From positions 124,001 through 188,000 of the forward strand of contig CAWUJH010000007.1 of NCBI GenBank assembly GCA_963922875.1: a stretch of DNA of 64,000 nt, read 5' to 3'. Source of the stretch: Ketobacter sp963922875. Its GTDB lineage: Bacteria; Pseudomonadota; Gammaproteobacteria; Pseudomonadales; Ketobacteraceae. Shown in pieces: positions 25,272 to 33,784 of the stretch. The notes under the pieces were generated by a model that was not told the origin of the DNA, searched no databases, and saw only the letters and a list, made by a program, of their open reading frames with translations. Position numbers and translations under genes: made by a program. Numbering within the stretch: position 1 is the first letter of the stretch; the number at the start of each line of letters is the position of its first letter.

Positions 25272-25481
25272 GAGGCTAAACTCGACCAGAATCGAGGTTT
25301 TGATAATGGCGTTTTTGTACCCCTGAAAATTATCTACCCGAATGCGGATATTCCCTGCGTTCAGTATTTGTTGCCGCTACACCTTTGCTATGGTGTTGCT
25401 CAACAACCTTGTTCGGAGTACTTTGAAGTGGAGATACTCAATAAGAAATCGAGCATGTACCTTTGGTCAACACAAGGATGA
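25272..25481 (+). pseudogene. Remnant of a DODA/LigB-type extradiol dioxygenase
   Basis: No intact gene is here, but codons from about 25284 read NRGFDNGVFVPLKIIYPNAD, then IPCVQY. This matches the core of the 4,5-DOPA dioxygenase (YgiD/LigB-like) family, usually R-G-x-D-H-G-x-(W/F)-V-P-L-x-x-M-Y-P-x-A-D-I-P-V-V-Q. The invariant His of the D-H-G motif is Asn. Homology stops abruptly after VQY and the frame ends at TGA 25479. The N-terminal two thirds are absent, replaced by the LysR gene end. Confidence 0.7.
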
Positions 25482-25523
25482 TGTCCCGAGCGTAGACTCA
25501 ACATTTATTCATGAGACAGTAAT

Positions 25524-26096
25524 ATGAAGACCGCCTTCAACAAACAGACGAATAAAAGTGAAGAAATATTAAGAGCCATTGCCCACATGCCCACTAAAAG
25601 CTTATTCGTGCTTATGGACAGTGAGTTTGTGCTAGGACTTACCGATGCTGACTTCATGCGTATCGCCGTGTATCTTGCACAAAAAAGTTATACTGAAAGC
25701 GGCTGCCCAATTGGCGCAGTTATCATAGACAACGCCACACGACACATTGTCGGCAAGGGGCATAACACACTGGTTCAAGAAAACCACCCTTATAATCATG
25801 GCGAAACTTCGGCTATTCGAGATGCTGGCCGAATAGACTTTAGTAAGACCACCCTTTTTACCAGCCTGAGCCCCTGTGACATCTGCGCGACATTAATCTA
25901 CATGCGAGGATTTAGTCGCGTCGTTGTTGGTGATGTAACGAATGCCTCAGGCAATGAAGCACTTTTGCAAACCAAAGGCATTCAGGTGGATATTCTGGAG
26001 GACCAACAAGGCATTGAACTTTATGCGAGATTTCGGGCCGAAAAACCGGAACAGGACAGGGAAGACTGGCAAGGATTGTGTTCGTTAAACAAGTAA
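25524..26096 (+). CDS. Cytosine deaminase, yeast FCY1-like
   Basis: This zinc-dependent deaminase has 190 residues. The domain from about residue 38 reads ADFMRIAVYLAQKSYTESG, PIGAVIID, NHGETSAIRDAGR (HxE zinc/proton shuttle) and SLSPCDICATLIYMRG (two Cys zinc ligands), then VVGDVTNASGNEALLQTKGI and the Trp-ending tail EDWQGL. This order and the C-terminal DxxW match yeast cytosine deaminase more closely than TadA or guanine deaminase. The first 35 residues are unlike the family, so ATG 25587 or 25614 could be the true start. It is not linked to the purine locus. Confidence 0.75.
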   Translation: MKTAFNKQTNKSEEILRAIAHMPTKSLFVLMDSEFVLGLTDADFMRIAVYLAQKSYTESGCPIGAVIIDNATRHIVGKGHNTLVQENHPYNHGETSAIRDAGRIDFSKTTLFTSLSPCDICATLIYMRGFSRVVVGDVTNASGNEALLQTKGIQVDILEDQQGIELYARFRAEKPEQDREDWQGLCSLNK

Positions 26097-26112
26097 CAAA
26101 GGAAGTAAGCGT

Positions 26113-26949
26113 ATAAACTTTTTGTTCTCATTTTTTCTATTTTTCGTGCTAGTTGGCTTGATTCTTTTTGTCTGGCGGCTGCTTGATCATCTGGCTGATG
26201 CCAAGGCCATGAATCAGCTTGCAACGGGACAACCGTCAGCACCCGCACGTTTCGATCCAGCAATGATTGCTGCTCTACCAGAGCCAGCCCGCCGTTTTTT
26301 TCTTTACGCAATTGAACCAGGGACGCCACTCTACACCGTGGCCAAAATCACCATGAAGGGACGCTTTGGGATGGGTGATAAATCCAAGCCGAACTACCTC
26401 TCCATGAAGGCAATCCAGATCTTAGCTATGCCGGCCGGATTTGTTTGGAAAATGGAAGCTCAGCGTGGCTTACTGAAGCTGTCTGGATCGGATAGCGCGC
26501 AGTGGACACGCTTCTGGCTACTGGGGCTGTTGCCGGTGGCCCGCATGGGTGGCGATGCTGATCATACACTTTCTGCCTTTGGCCGCTATGTGGCCGAAGC
26601 CGTGTTCTGGACACCGGCGGCGTTGTTACCGGGCCCTGGTGTTAGTTGGGCGTTGGTGGACCGGGATTGCGCCCGCGTCACGGCTACCCATCACGGGTTA
26701 ACGCAGTCCGTCGATGTGACGGTGGCTGCAAACGGGCAACCTGTGATGGTTCAGTTTGAACGTTGGAGCAACGCCAATCTTGAAAAACAATACCGGCGGC
26801 AACCGTTCGGTGGAGTCCTATCTCGGTTTCGCACCTTTCAAGGGTTTCGCTTGCCCACCCAAGTGGAAGCCGGTAATCACTTTGGTACAGATCAGTATTT
26901 TCCATTTTTCGTGGCGGAAGTGACGGCTATTGAGTATCCCCACGATTAA
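26113..26949 (+). CDS. DUF6544-family membrane-anchored protein, apparent ATA start
   Basis: This protein of about 278 residues has one N-terminal membrane helix (FLFFVLVGLILFVWRLL) and a large soluble domain with PEPARRFFLYAIEPGTPLY, KPNYLSMKAIQILAMPAGFVW, VSWALVDRDCARVT and the ending FPFFVAEVTAIEY. These resemble proteins annotated DUF6544/DUF6920. The function is unknown. GGAAG at 26101-26105 is 7 bp before an ATA codon at 26113, the ideal start position. The only standard alternative nearby is TTG 26122, 16 bp from that site. It follows the cytosine deaminase by 16 bp. Confidence 0.75.
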   Translation: MNFLFSFFLFFVLVGLILFVWRLLDHLADAKAMNQLATGQPSAPARFDPAMIAALPEPARRFFLYAIEPGTPLYTVAKITMKGRFGMGDKSKPNYLSMKAIQILAMPAGFVWKMEAQRGLLKLSGSDSAQWTRFWLLGLLPVARMGGDADHTLSAFGRYVAEAVFWTPAALLPGPGVSWALVDRDCARVTATHHGLTQSVDVTVAANGQPVMVQFERWSNANLEKQYRRQPFGGVLSRFRTFQGFRLPTQVEAGNHFGTDQYFPFFVAEVTAIEYPHD

Positions 26950-27011
26950 CTCACCTCCGGTTCTCTGGTATAAGTATCCACATTTACTGTGAAGCGGAAG
27001 CAGCAACCTCA

Positions 27012-27926
27012 ATGGCAATAGAAAATGGTGGCAAACGTCTCAATAAGCTAATCAGCGATACAGGCATCTGTTCACGCCGAGAAGCCGATCGTCTGATTGA
27101 CGAGGGTCTGGTTAAGGTAAACGGTCAAATTGCGACTACAGGCCTTAAAATCGGCCCTGACGATCGCGTCACCGTTCGCGGCAAGCCCTTGAAAGCCAAG
27201 CCCGAAGCCGTTTATCTCCTTTATAACAAACCCGCAGGTATCACCTGTACCACCGATGAAGACATTGTTGACAATATCATTGCTGCCGTAAATTATCGCG
27301 GTGGCCGCATTTTTCCCGTGGGCCGTTTGGACAAGCCCTCAGAGGGACTAATATTGCTCACCAATGACGGAGACAGCGTTAATAAAATATTGCGCGCAGG
27401 CAATGCTCATGAAAAGGAATACGTGGTTACCGTTAATAAACCCTTTAGCCAGGACTTCATCAACAAAATGGCGGCGGGGATACCCATATTGGGCACCAAA
27501 ACCAAACCGTGCCAGGTACGCCAAGTGGCGGCCAACACCTTTAATATTATTCTTGTGCAGGGGCTCAACCGTCAGATCCGCCGGATGACCGAATACCTCG
27601 GTTACGAAGTGGTGCGGCTCAAACGAGTGAGAGTGATGAACCTACGAATTGCGGGCCTCAAAACAGGCCAGTGGCGACTGCTTAACGCTAAAGAAATCCT
27701 CGAACTGGAGAGCATGTTAGCATCCTCAAGCAAAACCACCACGAGCAACAAAACGAAGAAACCCAACTCTTTGCCTGCCACCAGACAAAAAACAGCCACT
27801 AAAGCCACAGCCGGAAAGAGAACACCGCCCAACAACACCAAGCACGCTAAAACGGCACAAAAGCCGGGCCGTATTCCGGGAAGATCTGGCCCACCCAAGG
27901 GCGTGAAATCCAAAAAATCCCGTTAA
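27012..27926 (+). CDS. rluF: 23S rRNA pseudouridine synthase RluF
   Basis: RluF makes pseudouridine 2604 in 23S rRNA and also acts on tRNA-Tyr. Residues 8-65 form an S4 RNA-binding domain (RLNKLISDTGICSRREADRLI); the synthase domain has the catalytic Asp in FPVGRLDKPSEGLILLTNDGD near residue 105 and LVQGLNRQIRRMTEYLGYEV. The family length is about 290. This 304-residue form ends in about 65 residues of Lys/Thr/Pro-rich disordered sequence. GGAAG lies upstream of ATG 27012. Confidence 0.9.
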   Translation: MAIENGGKRLNKLISDTGICSRREADRLIDEGLVKVNGQIATTGLKIGPDDRVTVRGKPLKAKPEAVYLLYNKPAGITCTTDEDIVDNIIAAVNYRGGRIFPVGRLDKPSEGLILLTNDGDSVNKILRAGNAHEKEYVVTVNKPFSQDFINKMAAGIPILGTKTKPCQVRQVAANTFNIILVQGLNRQIRRMTEYLGYEVVRLKRVRVMNLRIAGLKTGQWRLLNAKEILELESMLASSSKTTTSNKTKKPNSLPATRQKTATKATAGKRTPPNNTKHAKTAQKPGRIPGRSGPPKGVKSKKSR

Positions 27927-27944
27927 CCTACCAAGGCTTTATCT

Positions 27945-28937
27945 TTAGATGGCGGGTTCTTCTTGCCTATCTTTGACGGCTTTTGCTTTCTTCGGCTTGA
28001 CTTTCTCCGTCAGGAAGCGGTCAGCATCCAATGCAGTTTGCTGGGGAATTTCTTCCATTGGCACATGGCCTACATTGGCATAAATAATCGCTTCTAACTG
28101 TGCGATATCTTTTTTCCAGCTATCAACTAAAGATACTGGAACCCAAGCATCTTTTTCTCCCCACATGAGCAAAGTTGGAACTGAAATCGATTTAATCTTT
28201 GCCGCAATATCGGGGTGTCCATTATAGAATTTAAAGACCAGGAACAAGTCCACCATGGCGTCACGGCCACCGGGATAGGAGAGCAAATCGAAATATCGAT
28301 CAAAAATACCGTGCTTAATATTCTCTGGCTTTCCATAAACCATGCGCACGCAATAATCCACGATAAACTTTGGTGCCGTAAGACGAGCAAAGAACCGGAT
28401 AATGGGCCAGGTCACTATTTTCATAACCCAGGGTAGCTTTTGCTCATAACCTATAGGATCAAGAAGAATCATCTTTTTAACCCGCTCAGGATGAGCCGCC
28501 GCGTAATTCCAAGCGAGGAATCCACCCAAAGAATTTCCCGCCAGATAAAAAGTATCAAGCCCTAGAGCATTCACAAAGGCATGGGTAATATAAACAGCAT
28601 ATTCAGGATTGAGCTGCCTTTGTTGGTTAGGGTCCGACAACCCAAACCCCGGAATATCAAAACGAATAATACGATATTTATCCTTAAGCGCTTCCACCCA
28701 GCCATCCCACGTATGCAAAGAGGCCATTACGCCATGGGCAAGAATCAAGGTGGGGCCTTCACCTTCAATCTGATAATGAATAGTAACCCCGTCGAGGTTA
28801 ATATACTGGGAAATGTCATTCCCGTATTTTTGCTTGAGCTGTTCCGGTGAAGTGGTATGAATTCCGAAATTACGGGTAAAGCGGTGCCCCATTTCACGGA
28901 AATTCTTAAATCGCACGGAGGGTTTTATATCATGCAC
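27945..28937 (-). CDS. Alpha/beta hydrolase
   Basis: This 330-residue esterase/lipase-type hydrolase shows the oxyanion segment LILAHGVMASLHTWDGW, the nucleophile elbow YLAGNSLGGFLAWN (Ser), an acid-residue region LLMWGEKDAWVP and the catalytic His in YANVGHVPMEE. The N-terminus lacks a signal peptide. The C-terminus is Lys-rich. It is monocistronic, convergent with rluF. A perfect TetR-style palindrome sits 48 bp upstream of the start. The substrate is unknown; fatty-acyl esters are plausible. Confidence 0.85.
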   Translation of the reverse strand: MHDIKPSVRFKNFREMGHRFTRNFGIHTTSPEQLKQKYGNDISQYINLDGVTIHYQIEGEGPTLILAHGVMASLHTWDGWVEALKDKYRIIRFDIPGFGLSDPNQQRQLNPEYAVYITHAFVNALGLDTFYLAGNSLGGFLAWNYAAAHPERVKKMILLDPIGYEQKLPWVMKIVTWPIIRFFARLTAPKFIVDYCVRMVYGKPENIKHGIFDRYFDLLSYPGGRDAMVDLFLVFKFYNGHPDIAAKIKSISVPTLLMWGEKDAWVPVSLVDSWKKDIAQLEAIIYANVGHVPMEEIPQQTALDADRFLTEKVKPKKAKAVKDRQEEPAI

Positions 28938-28984
28938 CGAAATGCTCCCTTAATTGTTTTGTTTTTTCGTCAACTAGCAGACCA

Positions 28985-29000
28985 GTGTACACCTGTACAC
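28985..29000. promoter_or_regulatory. Perfect palindrome upstream of the alpha/beta hydrolase gene
   Basis: Arms GTGTACA (28985-28991) and TGTACAC (28994-29000) are separated by CC. The size and the TGTACA half-site suit a TetR-family dimer. No TetR gene is adjacent, so the regulator must be encoded elsewhere. Confidence 0.55.
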
Positions 29001-29128
29001 AAATAAAAAAGAAAAATTTCTGTTGGTTTTTTGTAATCAGCAAAACAAAGGTCCATATTCTCATCAACCGAATACACTTAGTTTTCTACCAGTCTTTGAT
29101 GACCAGGAACAGAAAGGTAGGATCTAAA

Positions 29129-29992
29129 TCATTTGAAAAACTGGTATTGATTACCACCTAACTCCTTAGCACGAGACATGGCCAAGTTCCCATGCTGCAG
29201 TAACTTTGCAACATCTGATCCATTTGCGGGAAACACCGCCACACCCACACTGACCGTAATTTTAAAATCGGTACCATCGATAATCACAGGGGGTATCATT
29301 GAATCCAGTATTCGTTGAGCAATAATTTCCATATCGTGATGCTGTTTAACTTGGGCCACAACAACAAACTCATCGCCACCTAAATGTGCCACCAGATCGG
29401 TACGTTTGACGCTTTGAGTAATACGAGCAGCCAACCTATTCAACAAAAGCTCACCGTCATCATAGCCGAGACTTTCGTTAATTCCGTTAAAATTATCAAG
29501 CTCCAGATAATACAAAGCCAGCTGAAGATCAGCGCTACCCTTTTCTATTAACTGCATTAATTGTTTCGAGAAATCTTGTCTGTTCGGTAACTTTGTTACC
29601 AAGGATTCAGCGTTATCTACAGCGCCAATCGCGTTAGCCTCATTATCGTTATCGCTGTCACTCCAATCTACAATGGCTAACAACGGTCGACCAGACACAG
29701 CAATAGCAAAAGCCTTCAAGGATCGAGAGATTTGTTGACTGTTAACTTCCGTCCACACTTTCGAAGCTAAGCGAGAGCCGTCGGGGTCCTCCCAAAAAGA
29801 CTCTGCATCAATGAGAAAGTCTTCCAGAAATTCCGACTGCATAGCCAAGTCGATTGGTTGATCTTCAGCGGAAGGAAAGAAGCCTTCGCACCAACGGGGT
29901 AATCGACCAATGCATTGAAATTGGGATGAACTTTGGCGCTCGAACAATGCGACATTAAGACGTTCTAATACATCGGAAAAAAAAGTGCTCAT
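29129..29992 (-). CDS. GGDEF-domain diguanylate cyclase
   Basis: This 287-residue protein has an N-terminal domain of about 125 residues with no recognised family (a Trp/Cys-containing stretch, then LKAFAIAVSGRPLLAIVDW). A GGDEF domain follows from about residue 135. The active-site motif is intact: AHLGGDEFVVVAQ near residue 202. The inhibitory I-site is degenerate (KRTD rather than RxxD), so product inhibition may be weak. It is cytoplasmic. ATG 29992 is chosen over TTG 30001. It follows the AAA ATPase gene by about 30 bp in the same direction. Confidence 0.88.
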   Translation of the reverse strand: MSTFFSDVLERLNVALFERQSSSQFQCIGRLPRWCEGFFPSAEDQPIDLAMQSEFLEDFLIDAESFWEDPDGSRLASKVWTEVNSQQISRSLKAFAIAVSGRPLLAIVDWSDSDNDNEANAIGAVDNAESLVTKLPNRQDFSKQLMQLIEKGSADLQLALYYLELDNFNGINESLGYDDGELLLNRLAARITQSVKRTDLVAHLGGDEFVVVAQVKQHHDMEIIAQRILDSMIPPVIIDGTDFKITVSVGVAVFPANGSDVAKLLQHGNLAMSRAKELGGNQYQFFK

Positions 29993-30021
29993 AGCAATCA
30001 AACCTCATTCAGCAAGGTTTC

Positions 30022-31203
30022 CTAGTCGGGCCAATGCCAAGGGGGAACATCCAACAGTCCTTGGCCTATTATTTTTGTCTCCCCCAGCTCTTTGTTTAGA
30101 GCCATGGAGTTACATTCTGTGCTTTGCTCCAGAGAAGCGACCAAGCGAGCAGCGTGAGACACCACCCAAACTTGAGTCTCTTGCGAGGTGCGAATAATTA
30201 AACGCCCTAACGCCGGCAACAAATCAGGATGGAGACTGGTTTCCGGCTCGTTCAAAACCAATAACGAGGGCGGCCTTGGGGTTAGCAACGCCGCAACCAA
30301 TAAAAGGTAACGCAAAGTACCGTCGGATAATTCCGCCTGATTCAGTGGCCGCAGCAAGCCCTCTTGATAAAACTGTAATGAAAACCGATTGCCCGCGTCC
30401 GCCTGAAAGCCGATAGTCGCTCCTGGAAAGGCATCTTCAATGGCATCGCAAAGCGCTTGGCGGTCTCCTATTTCATAAATAGTACGTAATGCTGCCACCA
30501 GCTGATGCCCATCATGATCCAGCACTGGCGAGCGGGTACCAATCTGTGCAGTGCGTATAATGGATTGCGCATCGGTGCGAAACATATCATAGAAACGCCA
30601 ATTACGGATAGCTTGCCGCACTTCATAAACTTCGGGTACTGCTACCGGATCACTGATTTCGTTGAGGATACTGTCAAACGTATTAAGGTGGGCATTGTAA
30701 ACTTCCCACTTACGACCAGAGCGTACCTTCACTACCGGGCCTACGCGATCAACCAAACAGCTACTGGGCCGATAAAAATCACCCGCCCAAATGCATTCTC
30801 GTTTGATTTCCGGATCAAACTGAAACATAGACGGTTCTTGGTAGCCCGCATAGCCCTGCGGCGGGGGCAACCCTAAGGAAATGGAGTAGCCGAACTTTTC
30901 GCCCACAAACCCTAACGTTAAACGTGAATTATTGTTTTTACCATTACCTTGAATAGGTGCTGTGCCATTTTTCATGGCTTTGGTAAAGGTCTCAGGCCCA
31001 GCCCAAAAAGTAGAGCCAAGCCCACCCTCGTTCGCGATTGAGCCGATCAAATTGCCTTTGGTGGTTTCGGCCAACAAACGCAGAGATTTATAGAGATTGG
31101 ATTTACCACAGCCATTGGCTCCTGTAACTACATTGAGTTCGGCCAGGGGAGAAACTATGTTCTTTAACGAGCGATAGTTGGCAACCGCGAAGGCTTTAAT
31201 CAT
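30022..31203 (-). CDS. AAA ATPase of the RecF/SMC-like (AAA15/AAA21) group
   Basis: This 393-residue protein has a Walker A near the N-terminus (VTGANGCGKSNLYKSLRLL), an ABC-type signature SDGTLRYLLLVAALL and a Walker B LLVLNEPETSLHPDLL, followed by a switch His (WVVSHAARLV). This is the single-domain predicted-ATPase group (COG4637-like). It lacks a TOPRIM nuclease or partner gene, so I do not call it a defence system. It is probably co-transcribed with the GGDEF gene downstream. The role is unknown. Confidence 0.8.
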   Translation of the reverse strand: MIKAFAVANYRSLKNIVSPLAELNVVTGANGCGKSNLYKSLRLLAETTKGNLIGSIANEGGLGSTFWAGPETFTKAMKNGTAPIQGNGKNNNSRLTLGFVGEKFGYSISLGLPPPQGYAGYQEPSMFQFDPEIKRECIWAGDFYRPSSCLVDRVGPVVKVRSGRKWEVYNAHLNTFDSILNEISDPVAVPEVYEVRQAIRNWRFYDMFRTDAQSIIRTAQIGTRSPVLDHDGHQLVAALRTIYEIGDRQALCDAIEDAFPGATIGFQADAGNRFSLQFYQEGLLRPLNQAELSDGTLRYLLLVAALLTPRPPSLLVLNEPETSLHPDLLPALGRLIIRTSQETQVWVVSHAARLVASLEQSTECNSMALNKELGETKIIGQGLLDVPPWHWPD

Positions 31204-31397
31204 CGGCTTTTAATCTTTAATCATGACGTAAATTATTGTTTCTGATGTTAATTTACCAATAATTTTGAAGCGAACAAGCAATCGCTTCTGCTACAAAGGA
31301 TTTGATCAGCAGACAGTTACATATTTCCGCTGCAAGCGACCGCACCGAAACCTGAAGTTGTCCTCACGCCCAGTACGGTGGCGACTCAGAGTAACCA

Positions 31398-32819
31398 TCA
31401 ATTGGGCGTCGGTCCAGAAAGATTACGGTTTAGCCAACGAGTAGCAGACCCGCAGCTTTCAAATTTTCCGATATTGGCAATGGTGCCGTGTGCCGCCACC
31501 CAATCATAACCGTTTACCAATCTAAGTGTGACCGGTTCTTGGGTTCGACATTGTTCACCACCGCCCACTCGATATTTAAAGCCAAATATATTAACCGTAA
31601 CTGACGGCACATATAAATAGAACTCTGCTTCTAATACTGAGTCAGAGATGTTAACTGGCGTAGCAGTAGGACTCAGATGCCACTGAACATTTGTCTTTAA
31701 ATTGGGAAACAAGCCAAAGTTAAGCGGCATTTCGAATGGGTTTGTCTGCAATTGCCAATTGCTCAAAATCGGATCTTCCGGACAACCAATGTCACCTTCA
31801 TAAACACCTGTTACTAACGTTGTCACTGAATCAGCTAATACTACTTCGCTGTTAATGGCGACGGACACCATAGAAGGCTCACAAAAAGAATCAACAATGA
31901 TGCCTTCACCGTTAATAGGTACGATAGTTTCACCTAAATTCGACGTTACTTTCAATTCCACGGAATAGGCACCTTGATATAAGGGCGCAAAATTCACGAA
32001 TAGCGAACAACTTCGAGATGGCGCCAAAGAACGACACCTATCAGCATCATCTTCTTCAACAAAGAATACACTCTTACCTGACTGAGATAACTCTAACTGG
32101 CTAATATACACAGTATTGGGTGTGCCGTTTTGCAATTGAATCTTCATCTGATACTGCTCGCCTAACCCTACAGAACCAAAAGTAAGTGAAGAAGGCACAG
32201 GGCTCAAAGAGCCACCCGCAGGTGTTTCCAAGACACAGGGCATCGCAAGATCGTCAAACGGTGCAGCACTAATTGAACCATCAGCCGTCTGGCCTTTAAT
32301 ATAAAAATAAAGATCTTCTCCGGCAGACAATGCCACAGTATCCGAAGTAGGCTCTTCCGCCGCTCCGGATCCGCTGGCCTTGACTATAAAAGGCGTCGAA
32401 CCTGATGTCGAAGGTTGTTCTAAACTATTGGCCTCCAATGTAAGCGGCAGCGTAACTGAAGTTTGTACTAAATAGTCCGTGTGAATCGTTATATCTGTAT
32501 CCACTATGCCGATAATATTCGTAGCACCAGATTCACGTAACGCATTGGTGAAACCCGACCCAAATTCAAACTCAGCACTCAGCTTGAACGTATAAGGTGG
32601 ATTTTGCAGATTCGGCGTTGAGTCTGATTTTAGTCTAACCGCCACTGATTCCACTTCATTGCTCGGCAATGTGCAGTTATAAGAAAGACTAACATCAAGA
32701 TTGGGAAATGACGGTACTACGATCAGTTCGTCGACAGTTGCGCAAGAAGCGTTCAAACCCAGGAGCAAAAAGATAACAGCAATTAAGTGGGGCACGGCTC
32801 TAAAGTTTAACTTTTTCAT
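31398..32819 (-). CDS. Secreted protein with ASH/choice-of-anchor-D-like domain
   Basis: This 473-residue protein has a signal peptide (hydrophobic core LIAVIFLLLGLNASC). The Cys there could serve as a lipobox (LNAS-C). Residues about 200-310 form an ASPM/SPD2/Hydin-like Ig domain (SLTFGSVGLGEQYQMKIQLQN, then SLFVNFAPLYQGAYSVELKV). The flanking regions are beta-rich and unrecognised. It is predicted exported, possibly an outer-surface lipoprotein. ATG 32819 has AGGAAGAG upstream. It is monocistronic. Confidence 0.7.
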   Translation of the reverse strand: MKKLNFRAVPHLIAVIFLLLGLNASCATVDELIVVPSFPNLDVSLSYNCTLPSNEVESVAVRLKSDSTPNLQNPPYTFKLSAEFEFGSGFTNALRESGATNIIGIVDTDITIHTDYLVQTSVTLPLTLEANSLEQPSTSGSTPFIVKASGSGAAEEPTSDTVALSAGEDLYFYIKGQTADGSISAAPFDDLAMPCVLETPAGGSLSPVPSSLTFGSVGLGEQYQMKIQLQNGTPNTVYISQLELSQSGKSVFFVEEDDADRCRSLAPSRSCSLFVNFAPLYQGAYSVELKVTSNLGETIVPINGEGIIVDSFCEPSMVSVAINSEVVLADSVTTLVTGVYEGDIGCPEDPILSNWQLQTNPFEMPLNFGLFPNLKTNVQWHLSPTATPVNISDSVLEAEFYLYVPSVTVNIFGFKYRVGGGEQCRTQEPVTLRLVNGYDWVAAHGTIANIGKFESCGSATRWLNRNLSGPTPN

Positions 32820-32993
32820 ATCACTCTTCCTTGTGATTATTTTTTTAGGTGATTTATACAAGAGATATCAGCAAACGTTGGTGGGAATATATTCACCTCG
32901 CCAACATTGAAACATTAACACTAATTCTATGATAAATAAAAGCCTCTCAGCAGCAAAACAACTCGACCCTAGATGCGTCCACTTTCATCAAGA

Positions 32994-33779
32994 CTAAATC
33001 CCAATTTCAATAGTACCCTCCAGATATTTTACCCCGTAACCGGAAATCAAAACCCTGTCGCCCTGCAGCTCGCAAAAAAGTTCCCCGCCTCGCGCCGATA
33101 CCTGCTTGGCTTGTAGTTTTAATGTGCCAAGTCTTTCCGACCAATAAGGCACTAACTGAGTATACGCAGAACCCGTAACTGAATCTTCGGGGATACCGAA
33201 TTTGGGAGCAAAAACCCTCGCCACGAAGTCATAAGTGCTGGAAGGAGCCGTGACAATAACTCCGCGACCATCCAATTGTTTGAGTGCCTGATGATTGGGG
33301 TTTATGGCAAGGACTTCTTCTTCTGTTTCAAAAACAGCAAGGTAATCTTCATGCTTTAAACATTGAATGGGAGACACGCCTAATCCAGCGGATAAAGCAT
33401 CCGGTATAACACACTCTTCCGGGCATTGCGTTGGAAAATTTAACGTCAGTAGGCGATCTGTTTTGGTTACGGTTAATTCGCCAGACAGGGACGTGAACGA
33501 CACCTGATCTTGAGGGTAATTTAGAATATTAAGTAATACATAAGCGGCGGCCAAAGTCGCATGTCCGCACAACTTAACTTCCGTGGTGGGTGTAAACCAC
33601 CGAATACGGAAGCCACCATCTTCCCGCACAAAAAATGCGGTTTCGGCAAGATTATTTTCCCCTGCTATGGCTTGCATGGCAGCATCAGGCAACCATTCTT
33701 CCAACGGTACCACGGCAGCGGGATTGCCCTCGAAACAGCGCCGAGCAAAAGCATCAATTTGATAGATCGGTAATTTCAT
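32994..33779 (-). CDS. PhzF-family isomerase/epimerase
   Basis: This 261-residue protein has the PhzF two-domain fold. The catalytic Glu is in AGENNLAETAFFV near residue 45; KLCGHATLAAAYVLL and the later EDSVTGSAYTQLVPYW are family signatures. Members isomerise small acids or amino-acid derivatives; no phenazine genes are present, so it is one of the many stand-alone forms. It follows a HAB-mutase-like gene by 5 bp, so the two form a small operon. Confidence 0.9.
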   Translation of the reverse strand: MKLPIYQIDAFARRCFEGNPAAVVPLEEWLPDAAMQAIAGENNLAETAFFVREDGGFRIRWFTPTTEVKLCGHATLAAAYVLLNILNYPQDQVSFTSLSGELTVTKTDRLLTLNFPTQCPEECVIPDALSAGLGVSPIQCLKHEDYLAVFETEEEVLAINPNHQALKQLDGRGVIVTAPSSTYDFVARVFAPKFGIPEDSVTGSAYTQLVPYWSERLGTLKLQAKQVSARGGELFCELQGDRVLISGYGVKYLEGTIEIGI

Positions 33780-33784
33780 CTGAT

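Noticed and set aside
30022..31203. AAA ATPase as part of an anti-phage system
   Set aside because: No nuclease, TOPRIM, TIR, reverse transcriptase or toxin partner is adjacent; stand-alone ATPases of this group are widespread in ordinary chromosomal regions.
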